Assembly (NCBI RefSeq): GCF_029910655.1 | Contig: NZ_CP123897.1 | Coordinates: 4,081,547-4,145,546, forward strand | Length of the DNA stretch: 64,000 nucleotides | From: Methylomonas sp. UP202 | GTDB taxonomy: Bacteria > Pseudomonadota > Gammaproteobacteria > Methylococcales > Methylomonadaceae | Reading direction: 5' to 3' | Shown here: in pieces, positions 38,956 to 45,776 of the stretch | How positions within the stretch are numbered: the first letter of the stretch is position 1 | Layout: each line of letters opens with the position of its first letter | Notes under the pieces: generated by a model | Databases searched by the model: none | What the model saw: only the letters and a program-made list of their open reading frames with translations | Told to the model about the DNA's origin: nothing | Position numbers and translations under genes: made by a program

Positions 38956-39174
38956 TTAACGGAAGCCCAGCTTGCGGGCAATCATTGACCCGCCTTTAAT
39001 AAAGATGCCCACACCGACCATAGACGCGAACACGGTCGCGAACGCCGCTTTCAACGAGTCGAACGAGACGCCGGCTATGATGGTGTCATAGTCGGAAACC
39101 GCCCAGGAAATGCGAGTGAATAACAAGCCGGCCAACAACAAGGTAAGGACGGCGTACAGTCTTTTGATGTTCAT
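38956..39174 (-). CDS. Major coat protein (pVIII-like)
   Basis: The 72-residue precursor has a signal peptide ending RISWA (cleavage near residue 25) and a mature part of about 47 residues: acidic start (SDYD), amphipathic then hydrophobic helix (FATVFASMVGVGIFIKG) and basic end (ARKLGFR). This is the classic inovirus major coat layout. It overlaps the preceding gene by four bases. Confidence 0.9.
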   Translation of the reverse strand: MNIKRLYAVLTLLLAGLLFTRISWAVSDYDTIIAGVSFDSLKAAFATVFASMVGVGIFIKGGSMIARKLGFR

Positions 39175-39407
39175 GGTTTTATCCCCATAATCAGGTTGTA
39201 GATTTGACGGCAGCCCCAGGCAAAGCCCAGAGCGGTTCCGCCGATGATGAAGCCGGCGCCGACAGCTTCGCCCATCACGGCTGGGTCAATCTGACTGAAA
39301 TCGAAAAAAGCCGGACTGGCGATGGTTTGCCAGTTGACCGAGCATTGCAGATTTCCGGTCAGATCCACCGTGATCGTGCCGTTACAGACAGGGACGACGC
39401 CGGCCAT
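39171..39407 (-). CDS. Small prophage membrane protein, probable minor virion component
   Basis: The 78-residue protein has two cysteines in the first third and one membrane helix (GFIIGGTALGFAWGC, about residues 51-65). Position just before the major coat gene is usual for such inovirus proteins. It starts exactly at the end of the upstream 49-residue gene (TAA followed directly by ATG). Confidence 0.75.
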   Translation of the reverse strand: MAGVVPVCNGTITVDLTGNLQCSVNWQTIASPAFFDFSQIDPAVMGEAVGAGFIIGGTALGFAWGCRQIYNLIMGIKP

Positions 39408-39557
39408 TTAGGCGACCTCGCCTAAATTCGGTCTAAGCACGTGGCCAGGACGGCCATTGTCCTTAATATACCTAGCCGGTCCGGTCAGGTGTTTGTTGCG
39501 GGTCGAGTAGCGCCGGGCTTTGCGGGCGATTCGACGAAGTTCGGTTTGTAGGTTCAT
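39408..39557 (-). CDS. Small basic prophage protein
   Basis: This 49-residue protein (MNLQTELRRIARKARRYSTR and onward) is strongly basic and ends directly at the next gene's ATG. It starts 4 bp after the ssDNA-binding protein gene. It may bind nucleic acid, but that is inferred only from charge. Confidence 0.6.
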   Translation of the reverse strand: MNLQTELRRIARKARRYSTRNKHLTGPARYIKDNGRPGHVLRPNLGEVA

Positions 39558-39560
39558 GGC

Positions 39561-40001
39561 TTAACCCTTGCTGACGGGGGCGTCAGCCTTAGGAGCGGCG
39601 CTGGAGTTCGGTTGAGATTGGCCGGCAGTGTCGGGTTTGGCGGCGGTGTAGGTGTTGGTACTTGGGCTTGGTTGTGCTGGGTCTGGACGCTGTTCGTAGA
39701 CTCTGTTGATACCCGCCAAGCGTGGGTCTTTAATGTTGATCAAGACGAGTTTGGCTTTACCGCCTGAGCCTCTGGTTACGTCTACACTCAGTTCAAATTG
39801 ACCCGGTAAGAATCCTTCCTTTTCGTAGGCTTTGAAGGCTTCGAAGTGGTCAAGATTGCCCCCAATGACGAGTTGCACAGGTCCTATGAGGTTTTCGTTT
39901 AGCCCGTCGTTTTCGTCTTCACAAAAGACGTTGACACCTTTGGTAGTGTCGGTGTCGTACTTTTGGACCATTCGGACGTTGGCAATTACAGTTGTTTTCA
40001 T
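39561..40001 (-). CDS. Inovirus single-stranded DNA-binding protein (pV-like)
   Basis: The 146-residue protein has an OB-like N-terminal part (VIANVRMVQKYDTDTTKGVN and FELSVDVTRG) and a disordered Pro/Ala/Ser-rich tail (from about 108). In inoviruses such a protein coats the newly made single strand before packaging and sits just upstream of the coat genes, as here. Confidence 0.75.
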   Translation of the reverse strand: MKTTVIANVRMVQKYDTDTTKGVNVFCEDENDGLNENLIGPVQLVIGGNLDHFEAFKAYEKEGFLPGQFELSVDVTRGSGGKAKLVLINIKDPRLAGINRVYEQRPDPAQPSPSTNTYTAAKPDTAGQSQPNSSAAPKADAPVSKG

Positions 40002-40472
40002 GGGTTGTTCCTTTTCTTGGTTGTCTGGGTTTGAGGTGTTTTGTCCCTAGTCTCAGTTATCCGGGCGGGATGTTTCCGGGCTGTTTGTCGGTCAGGTTGT
40101 GCGCACCCTTCGGGACGGGCTTTCCGCTGCAATTGACTTTTCGTTACAAGAACAGTCCGTAAGCTAAAAATGCTATTGCGCTGGCGCTCCATAGATTTTT
40201 CGCTAACGGTCTGTAGCTGTAACGAAATGTCAATTTCCACTGCAATCCCTTGCGCGTCGCGGTCTTTAACGTCGCTCCCTCTGCTCGGGCTCAAGTCCCC
40301 CACCCGTGTTTGGATGGCGGCCTCTCGCACTTGCATCGGTCTGTTCGCGGCGAGACATGCCACACTGGCCGGGCCTGTCAAGGTACGCTTCGCTTTACCC
40401 CTTGACAGGCCCGGCCAGTGTGGCGGTTGATAGCCGCGACCGATGCGACGGCGAGAGGCCCCCACCCAAACA
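40002..40472. other. Prophage intergenic region with a large palindrome
   Basis: These 471 bp separate the regulatory genes from the ssDNA-binding protein gene. An open frame on the minus strand (39998-40483) covers the area, but it is Arg/Gln-rich and runs through the palindrome, so I do not call it a gene. Confidence 0.55.
40359..40424. repeat. Perfect 25-bp hairpin inside a longer imperfect palindrome
   Basis: The arms at 40359-40383 and 40400-40424 are exact reverse complements (left arm begins GCCACACTGGCCGGGCC), with a 16-nt loop. Outside it, GGCCTCTCGC plus GCATCGGT near 40322-40340 pairs with the reverse complement near 40440-40460, so the imperfect palindrome extends over about 40309-40472. 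It may be a terminator, packaging hairpin or second-strand origin. Confidence 0.9.
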
Positions 40473-40739
40473 CTAATCTTCATGGTTTACCCCATCAGGG
40501 TCGCCTTCCACTGGCGACGGCTGGTCTTGCTTAATCAGGAATTTCCCATTCAAGAACATGGCCAGTATCGTGGCGGCCAGTTTGTAACTGGTTGTTGCTC
40601 GACGGGCCGCTTCCATTTCCAAACGCAAGTAGGTTTCCGTTGGTAGCCGTAGTTGAAATTGACGGGCCTGGGTTTTGACTGTTGCACCTGGCTTGATCGG
40701 CGGCAGGGTATCTAACGACGTTTCTACTTCGTAACTCAT
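40473..40739 (-). CDS. Small prophage regulatory-type protein
   Basis: The 88-residue protein has a central stretch QARQFQLRLPTETYLRLEME followed by a helix, suggestive of a ribbon-helix-helix DNA-binding protein, but I cannot confirm it. GAGG lies before the ATG, and it overlaps the upstream gene by four bases. Confidence 0.6.
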   Translation of the reverse strand: MSYEVETSLDTLPPIKPGATVKTQARQFQLRLPTETYLRLEMEAARRATTSYKLAATILAMFLNGKFLIKQDQPSPVEGDPDGVNHED

Positions 40740-40912
40740 TTCGTGAGTCCTCTCGGGTAACGATTTTCATTGAAAAACCAAGCCCAGGGGTTCCAAGGCA
40801 TCAGCCAGCCGAGAAGGATTCCAAAGGCAAACATAATCGCCAATAGCGTGGAAAACATTTCGTCAGCAGCATTCATGGCGTCAACGCAGTCGAGAATGGC
40901 GGCTTGGTCCAT
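40736..40912 (-). CDS. Small prophage membrane protein
   Basis: The 58-residue product has an acidic N-terminal part and one membrane segment (LLAIMFAFGILLGWLMPW). Start and stop overlap both neighbouring genes (TAATG and ATGA), which supports translation. The function is unknown. Confidence 0.6.
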   Translation of the reverse strand: MDQAAILDCVDAMNAADEMFSTLLAIMFAFGILLGWLMPWNPWAWFFNENRYPRGLTK

Positions 40913-41544
40913 TAATAAGCCCTCAACGGACGGCGTATATCGAAACCACCGGATGCCTGAGGAATGCGAGAAATTCGTTCTCTCTTGGGGCGAAAGGCCA
41001 TGCTCCAGATATGGCGAATGAACAAATCACCAGGGGAAACCACAGGATGGTGATAAACCGAAGAGGGACCGAATTCCGGCAAAGCAGGTAACTGCTCAGT
41101 CCAATCGACTTGTTTCAGAGGGTCGGGCCGTTCCGGTTGGGCAGGTTCGGCAGCAGGGCCGAAATCCAACTCGGTCAAGGTTTCTTCGAAGTCGTCACCC
41201 TGGATAGTGGCCAAGGCGACAGGTTCGGACTGTCTGTCTAGTTTAGCGATAGCGGCGTCAGCGGCTAGCTCGTTGGCGTCAGTTTGTTCATCATGCGCAC
41301 GAGGCAAACGCCGAGAATAGTTATCGGGATCGCCGTTAAGAAAAATGTTATCGATTCGACCAGAGGCCGACTCACAAGCAGCGACAATCGACGGTTGAGA
41401 CTGGAATAGCAGCTTCAACGAATGAACATATGCCGAGGCCGACGTATATTCGTAATAGACGTTACCAACATTCGCATAAGTCCGTTGGTAAGACGCCACG
41501 TGAAATTCAATCTGGTCAAGAACTGCCTTTTTCGAAGTTTGCAT
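40912..41544 (-). CDS. Prophage early protein of unknown function
   Basis: The 210-residue protein has a helical N-terminal half and an acidic, Pro-rich linker (about residues 120-165). No domain is recognised. The ATG at 41544 (MQTSKKAVLDQIEF) follows AGGGGGC; a start 12 codons earlier overlaps the upstream gene. It is coupled to the next gene through TAATG. Confidence 0.65.
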   Translation of the reverse strand: MQTSKKAVLDQIEFHVASYQRTYANVGNVYYEYTSASAYVHSLKLLFQSQPSIVAACESASGRIDNIFLNGDPDNYSRRLPRAHDEQTDANELAADAAIAKLDRQSEPVALATIQGDDFEETLTELDFGPAAEPAQPERPDPLKQVDWTEQLPALPEFGPSSVYHHPVVSPGDLFIRHIWSMAFRPKRERISRIPQASGGFDIRRPLRAY

Positions 41545-41554
41545 AGCCGCCCCC

Positions 41555-41764
41555 TTACTTGGGTAGTTGTTCAATATCAATGCACTGTTGAACCAGCGCC
41601 ACTAGGTTAATCACGCGATGTTTCCCCACCACCATGCTCGGTACGTATCCACGGTTGACCCAGCCCTCTACCACCCCCAGCGAAAAACCCGTCATATCCG
41701 CGAATTTCGTTTGAGCCATGAACGGTATGGCCGGGGCCTGCATGAAAGGCGGGGTCTGTTCCAT
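41555..41764 (-). CDS. Small helix-turn-helix regulator (excisionase/Cox-like)
   Basis: The 69-residue protein contains TKFADMTGFSLGVVEGWVNR and VGKHRVINLVAL, a MerR/excisionase-type winged helix common as the first gene of inovirus early operons. The ATG at 41764 has AAAGG upstream; the 26 upstream codons in frame are Ser/Thr-rich and probably untranslated. It lies divergently from the repressor and may compete with it or act in excision. Confidence 0.7.
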   Translation of the reverse strand: MEQTPPFMQAPAIPFMAQTKFADMTGFSLGVVEGWVNRGYVPSMVVGKHRVINLVALVQQCIDIEQLPK

Positions 41765-41875
41765 CGTTTTAACCTTTGAGGTACTATTGGTGCTCGTTGA
41801 GGTACATAAATAACTTGTAAGAAATATTACTAAATAAAACATACTAAGTCAATCTTTTTTAGGAAATATAGCTAA
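41765..41875. promoter_or_regulatory. Divergent control region of the prophage
   Basis: This AT-rich 111-bp region lies between the leftward early operon and the rightward repressor gene. It should contain both promoters and the repressor operators; GAGGTACATAAATAAC and TTGTAAGAAATATT stand out, but operators cannot be defined by eye. Confidence 0.5.
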
Positions 41876-42139
41876 GTGATCGGCCAAAGAATAGAAGAAT
41901 TACGGAAATTCAAAGGGTTAAGCAGGAGGAAGCTACAAGAGGTAACAGGCATTGCTGATTACACATGGCAAGCCGTCGAGATAGGAAAGCAAATAGCAAA
42001 CGAAGATCACATAAAAGCACTGAGCACGTTATGGCCCGATTACAAATACTGGCTAGTATTTGGCGAAACTTGCGCTGAAAACGGGCAAATAAGCCCAGAG
42101 CTGGAGGAAACCCGGCAAAAACTAGGCGAGGCTGGATAA
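41876..42139 (+). CDS. XRE-family repressor
   Basis: The 87-residue protein begins GQRIEELRKFKGLSRRKLQE, an HTH-3/XRE fold, followed by a short C-terminal helix. It starts with GTG after AGGA. Placed divergently from the early operon, it is the likely lysogeny repressor of the prophage. Confidence 0.75.
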   Translation: MIGQRIEELRKFKGLSRRKLQEVTGIADYTWQAVEIGKQIANEDHIKALSTLWPDYKYWLVFGETCAENGQISPELEETRQKLGEAG

Positions 42140-42197
42140 CAGCAAGCAAAGCGCTAACAAGATGGAAGGCTGTTATTCAGCCCAGGGAAGAGCAGGA

Positions 42198-43031
42198 ATG
42201 ACCTCAATCGGCGAACTTCTAATGTACGGACTGGCAATCGCTATCGGACTGACCGGATTAACGGAGAACTCCGGAAAAAACCAACACAGCAACAAGCGTT
42301 TCAGGAAACGGAATAAGAAGATGATAGGCGACGACGTTTTAAAGAAGATTCGAGAAAGCCGGCAAATAGCGAAGGAACTTAAGCGCTTGGAACAAGAGCC
42401 GGTTATCTACGCGATCAAAGAAAAACCGGACTATTCAGGCACCGTGCATCCCGCCAACAAGGACATCATCTGTTGGACTAAAGGCTTCTTACGATCGCTG
42501 GAATGGAAGCGTTACGAAGAAGTTTGCATGGAATACCTGAGAATCAAAAACTGTCAGGCTAATGTTACCTGCATGGGAGCAGACGGCGGGATTGACATTA
42601 AGATCGCCGATAGCAATGGCGTCGTGTTTGCCGTCGGCCAATGCAAGGCCTGGAACCGGCCGATCGGGGTCAGCCTAATCCGTGAGCTATACGGCGTCAT
42701 GGCGGCCGAAAAAGTGAAACACGGTATCTTTTTAACCACCTCTGATTTCACCAAAGAGGCACTGGCATTCGCGGAGGGGAAAAATCTACTGTTGGTGGAT
42801 TGTGACGAGCTCATTGTCTTGATCAATAGTCTGGACGACATCAACAAACGTCGAATCGACCTATTGGCGACAGCCGGCGACTACACAACACCCACTTGCG
42901 TTCGCTGCAATGTCAAAATGATCAAACGAACCGCCAAAAACGGAAAAAATGCCGGCGGAGAGTTCTGGGGTTGCCCAAACTATCCAAGATGCAAAAATAC
43001 CCTACAAATTAGACAAGGGGCCAAATTATGA
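42198..43031 (+). CDS. Mrr-like restriction endonuclease with zinc ribbon
   Basis: The 277-residue protein has an N-terminal membrane-type helix (LLMYGLAIAIGLTGL), a linker helix, and the Mrr-cat nuclease domain (about residues 90-220): WKRYEEVCMEYL, GADGGIDIKIAD with the acidic ligand, and VGQCKAW with the QxK motif. A topoisomerase-type zinc ribbon closes it (CVRCN..(n)..GCPNYPRC). Such enzymes cut modified or foreign DNA. An earlier ATG at 42162 is in frame. It overlaps hicB by four bases, so the three cargo genes form one operon behind the repressor. This is likely superinfection or phage defence cargo. Confidence 0.88.
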   Translation: MTSIGELLMYGLAIAIGLTGLTENSGKNQHSNKRFRKRNKKMIGDDVLKKIRESRQIAKELKRLEQEPVIYAIKEKPDYSGTVHPANKDIICWTKGFLRSLEWKRYEEVCMEYLRIKNCQANVTCMGADGGIDIKIADSNGVVFAVGQCKAWNRPIGVSLIRELYGVMAAEKVKHGIFLTTSDFTKEALAFAEGKNLLLVDCDELIVLINSLDDINKRRIDLLATAGDYTTPTCVRCNVKMIKRTAKNGKNAGGEFWGCPNYPRCKNTLQIRQGAKL

Positions 43032-43219
43032 AAGAAATCGAATACACCTGGTGGAAAACCGAACAGTTCTATCTGGGATACCTAAACGCCTACCCGGACT
43101 ATATGACACAAGGCGAAACCAAAGAAGACCTAATAGACCACTTGAAAGACTTACTGGCGGACCTGGAAAGCGACGCAATACCCTACATCCGACACACCGA
43201 AAAGCTACAGGTCGCTTGA
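43028..43219 (+). CDS. hicB: HicB-like antitoxin
   Basis: The 63-residue protein (FYLGYLNAYPDYMTQGETKEDLIDHL) has the partial RNase H-like fold of short HicB proteins. It neutralises HicA. No C-terminal DNA-binding domain is attached. The antitoxin gene comes first here, and its TGA overlaps the hicA ATG. Confidence 0.8.
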   Translation: MKEIEYTWWKTEQFYLGYLNAYPDYMTQGETKEDLIDHLKDLLADLESDAIPYIRHTEKLQVA

Positions 43220-43392
43220 TGAAACGGCGCGATCTAATCCGCAAGCTCGAGGAAATGGGTTGCCAGCTAACCCGCCATGGCGGAAAACACGACTGGTACA
43301 CCAACCCCGCCACACAACAATCACAAGCCGTTCCGCGGCACACCGAAATCGACGAGCATCTAGCCAAGACCATCATCAAAAAACTTGGCTAA
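43219..43392 (+). CDS. hicA: HicA-like mRNA interferase toxin
   Basis: The 57-residue protein has the dsRBD-like HicA fold: LIRKLEEMGCQLTRHGGKHDWY with the catalytic His, and VPRHTEIDEHLAKTIIKKLG. It cleaves translated mRNA when free of HicB. It is the last prophage gene before the right arm site. Confidence 0.87.
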   Translation: MKRRDLIRKLEEMGCQLTRHGGKHDWYTNPATQQSQAVPRHTEIDEHLAKTIIKKLG

Positions 43393-43416
43393 CACTGTCA
43401 ACCAATCGTCAACGCC
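43393..43416 (+). repeat. Candidate integrase arm site, right end
   Basis: This is the partner of 32156-32179 (21 of 24 identical, same orientation). It lies immediately after hicA and 90 bp from the right att core. Confidence 0.55.
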
Positions 43417-43506
43417 AATGACGCTTTAAGCCGTTTATAGTCGCGCTACGATTTCACAAGCCTTTGATTAAGTTACTTTTTAGGCTTGTTGAGACACATT
43501 CCAAGT

Positions 43507-43555
43507 CACTTTTAATGCGATGGTCGTGCGTTCGAATCGCACACGACCCACCATC
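43507..43555 (+). repeat. Second copy of the tRNA-Lys 3' half (right end of prophage)
   Basis: These 49 bases equal attL. The copy lacks the tRNA 5' half and is not a tRNA gene. It is at once the right end of the prophage and the left end of the second element. Confidence 0.93.
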
Positions 43556-43573
43556 AATTCGATAAGCAAATCA

Positions 43574-43606
43574 ACCAGTTGCTGAGAAATCAGAGCTGGT
43601 TTTTTT
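43574..43606 (+). terminator. Terminator behind the second att copy
   Basis: ACCAG-TTG-CTGA, loop GAAA, TCAG-AG-CTGGT and a run of seven T. The same structure follows the third att copy, so it is probably the ancestral tRNA-Lys terminator or that of a related element. Confidence 0.85.
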
Positions 43607-43624
43607 GTGCCTGTAATTTGGCTT

Positions 43625-43646
43625 GCGTGATTTTTGCGTGACTTGA
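43625..43646 (+). repeat. Candidate arm site of second element, left
   Basis: GCGTGATTTTTGCGTGACTTGA contains a TGCGTGA-type direct repeat and resembles 48580-48600 in the same orientation. It lies 70 bp inside the left att copy. Confidence 0.45.
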
Positions 43647-43699
43647 TTGTCACTGGCTCCAAGCCAACTTTGTCGCAATGCTGTATCGATTCATCATTT

Positions 43700-44002
43700 G
43701 ATAGCAGCTTTCATTCAAACCAAACAATTGTGTCACCGATGACAGTAATCGGCGGCAATCACTTTAGCTCAGAGCTTTTCTTTGCTTGCCGTTGCCATTG
43801 TTCGATGCTCGACTGCAAATCACTTCCCTTACTTCGAAGATCATAAAGCACTTCCCAGGTTTGGCTTTAGCCAGTAACAGGCTTACACTTGCTTTCGACA
43901 TAAGCTTCCATTTGAAAGCGAGCATGGTATGACGAAATCAATGAGTTGGCACCGGATGACTCTATCCCATCAAGAATATGAATCTGGCGAATTGCACGTC
44001 CT
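43700..44002 (+). repeat. Diverged 300-bp repeat, copy 1
   Basis: This segment matches 51377-51676 with scattered differences, starting GATAGCAGCTTTCATTCAAA in both. It holds the start of a plus-strand frame (from 43929, MTKSMSWHRMTLSHQEYESG) that is conserved in copy 2 but breaks off at about 44005. Confidence 0.75.
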
Positions 44003-44005
44003 CGC
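43929..44005 (+). pseudogene. Truncated MTKSMSWHR-type small protein gene
   Basis: About 26 codons match the start of the frame at 51603. After ELHVL the sequence turns into the antisense of the neighbouring H-NS-like pseudogene, so the gene is truncated. Confidence 0.5.
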
Positions 44006-44293
44006 AACCAGCGATTTCGTTGCACACATTCGCTGTAACCCATGCAACCGATGCAACCCATGCAACCCATGCAACCCATGCAACGCACGACAGCAGGCAA
44101 TCCCTGCTCCCCGTCGTATAACGGCTCGGACACTCCACCAAGCAGATCCTCAAGCGAGAAGCTATGTGCTGCTGCAATTGCCTCAACCTCTTTACGGGTC
44201 TTCGCCTTGTCCTCTTTCCCGGCGCTAAAGCTCTGCCGGAATACGCCCAAGTAGGGCTTTGAGGTCAGAAGTTGGGATTACGGAAATATCCAT
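44005..44293 (-). pseudogene. H-NS-like nucleoid protein gene, frameshifted
   Basis: The minus-strand ATG at 44293 opens MDISVIPTSDLKALLGRIPA and meets a TAG at codon 23. One base out of phase the frame continues KEDKAKTRKEVEAIAAAHSF and SLEDLLGG, the oligomerisation and linker pattern of H-NS-family proteins. The C-terminal DNA-binding domain is missing and is replaced by a Cys-Met-Gly repeat. One substitution (AAG to TAG) and one lost base explain the damage. Confidence 0.6.
44038..44085. repeat. Tandem 9-bp repeat ATGCAACCC
   Basis: About five copies with one variant unit. On the minus strand it would read Cys-Met-Gly repeats, on the plus strand Cys-Asn-Pro or Met-Gln-Pro. It interrupts the H-NS-like pseudogene. 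Confidence 0.85.
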
Positions 44294-44299
44294 GGCGAT

Positions 44300-44748
44300 T
44301 CGTCCTTTTGAAGAGATCGTGATTATGCCGTAAAAAGCAAGAATTAAAAAAATCATAATTTAGCTTTGTACGGTACGTGACGCATAGTGATGCCTGTTAC
44401 ATAATCATAAATTCATAAATTACGCCATGTTTTGTAATTAATCGAGACGTCAAAAATCATTATCTAAACATATCAGGTTGTATTTATGAGAGCCAACTCA
44501 AGGCGACCAAAAAAATAATGCCGACCGAAAACCATTACTAAGTGATGTTTTAACTTTCGGTTTTCTATTTAGAGATTGAATGATTTTTGGTTGCTGTCAA
44601 TACCATACATAAAAATTGCATCCAAACATTTACTGTAAATAATAACAAGTAGCAATGTTTCACTTGGTCACAGACTAAATAAATCGAAACTAAGCCTACA
44701 AGCAACAACAGTAAAGTCTCAATTTAAGAACATTTTAAAGGAAGAAAC
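44300..44748. other. AT-rich non-coding stretch
   Basis: No gene is visible. The stretch is the most AT-rich of the window and typical of acquired DNA silenced by H-NS-like proteins. It presumably contains the promoter of the truncated gene at 44749. Confidence 0.5.
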
Positions 44749-44973
44749 ATGGATTCTTTAATAGCTGATTTTTATATCAATAAAAAAGCGGTCAAGAATA
44801 AAATTTTAGGCACGTTGCCAATTCCAAATGGAGCACGGCGTCGTACTGATGAAATCAAACGTGAATACCTGGTAACGGAGAATGGCACATCACCTTTGAC
44901 AAAGGCAGGTTTCGCCGTAAAAGGAATTGCAGATGACAATGGAGAGCACAATCTTGATATATGTGGGTATCGT
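44749..44973 (+). pseudogene. Gene of unknown function cut by IS66 insertion
   Basis: The frame starts MDSLIADFYINKKAVKNKIL after AAAGGAAG and runs 75 codons to the likely left end of the IS66 element. It then continues for 29 meaningless codons inside the element. I do not recognise the protein. No matching 3' part is seen on the other side. Confidence 0.5.
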
Positions 44974-45075
44974 GTAAGCGTCAACATTCCTGCTTGCACG
45001 GTAAACGCCCAGCCGTCCCGCCTGTCAAAACCATTCCGCCTGCGGCATCCTGTGATTTTTTGACCAGGAGAAGTC

Positions 45076-45363
45076 ATGGCGATCACATCGAAATGGCGTC
45101 AGCATATTGAAGCGTGGCAAAGCAGTGGTTTGTCGCAAGCCGAGTACTGCGCGGGGCGGCAAATCAATGTTCGCACGTTTGCGGCGCGACTGAGCGACTA
45201 TCGCAAATTGCCCAAAGCCGATTCAGTTGCCTTGATACCGGTGCAGGTTGAGCCCTCTGCGGCAGCCGTCATTGTCTTGACCGATGCCCAAGGTCATCGC
45301 TTGGAGTTGCCTGCTTCGATCTCGGCAAGTTGGGTAGCGGAGCTGTTGCGATGTCTGGCTTGA
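45076..45363 (+). CDS. tnpA: IS66 TnpA-type protein
   Basis: The 95-residue protein starts MAITSKWRQHIEAWQSSGLS, an HTH-like motif of IS66 OrfA, and ends VAELLRCLA as in copy 2 (103 residues, 48943). It is required for IS66 transposition in studied elements. Confidence 0.85.
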   Translation: MAITSKWRQHIEAWQSSGLSQAEYCAGRQINVRTFAARLSDYRKLPKADSVALIPVQVEPSAAAVIVLTDAQGHRLELPASISASWVAELLRCLA

Positions 45364-45701
45364 TCGAAACGCCTGCGCAGATTTGGGTGGCCGTGGTACC
45401 GGTCGATATGCGGCGTGGCCTGGATGGTTTGTCGGCGATTGTGCAGCAGAGCCTGGGACATTCGCCTTGTGCCGGATCGGCCTTTATTTTCCGTAACCGA
45501 GCCGGCAATCGCTTGCGCTTATTGCTGTGGGATGGCAACGGCGTGTGGTTGTGTCAGCGCCGATTGCATCAGGGAAGTTTCGTCTGGCCCAAAGCCGGCG
45601 ATGCGGTCTTTTCGATCAATCAGGCGCAATGGCAATGGTTGGTAGCGGGTGTCGATTGGCAGCGTTTACCAGCGACCGCCAAAGCCGAATGGCAGGTGTG
45701 A
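45351..45701 (+). CDS. tnpB: IS66 TnpB (Orf2-like) protein
   Basis: The 116-residue protein has the IS66 Orf2 hallmark VPVDMRRGLDGLSAIV and FIFRNRAGNRLRLLLWDGNG. It overlaps tnpA by 13 bases, consistent with translational coupling. Confidence 0.92.
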   Translation: MSGLIETPAQIWVAVVPVDMRRGLDGLSAIVQQSLGHSPCAGSAFIFRNRAGNRLRLLLWDGNGVWLCQRRLHQGSFVWPKAGDAVFSINQAQWQWLVAGVDWQRLPATAKAEWQV

Positions 45702-45776
45702 AATTAAGCATTAAAATCCGGCAAAGCCCAATAAAATCAAGGTTATCAGAGGGGCTTTGCAGTAAAATAATCCCCC

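Larger units (their letters stand above)
32041..43555. mobile_element. Inovirus (filamentous phage) prophage in tRNA-Lys
   Basis: The element is about 11.5 kb, bounded by 49-bp direct repeats of the tRNA 3' end. Next to attL it has a tyrosine integrase. Reading leftward from the regulatory end, it has the conserved inovirus module order: regulators, ssDNA-binding protein, small membrane proteins, pVIII-like coat, pIII-like adsorption protein, pVI-like protein, Zot ATPase, accessory genes, an intergenic region with large inverted repeats, and Rep. A divergent repressor and a rightward cargo of Mrr-like endonuclease and HicBA lie next to attR. All structural genes look intact. Its base composition is poorer in GC than the core genome. 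Confidence 0.93.

Noticed and set aside
39998..40483. 161-codon minus-strand frame across the prophage intergenic region
   Set aside because: It is Arg/Gln/Thr-rich, runs straight through the long palindrome, overlaps the neighbouring gene and shows no domain; the open frame follows from composition.
43507..43555. Second tRNA-Lys gene
   Set aside because: Only the 3' half is present; acceptor 5' strand and D-arm are missing, so it is an attachment site copy.
44038..44085. CRISPR-like array or metal-binding Cys repeat
   Set aside because: Units are only 9 bp, contiguous without spacers, and lie in a pseudogene.
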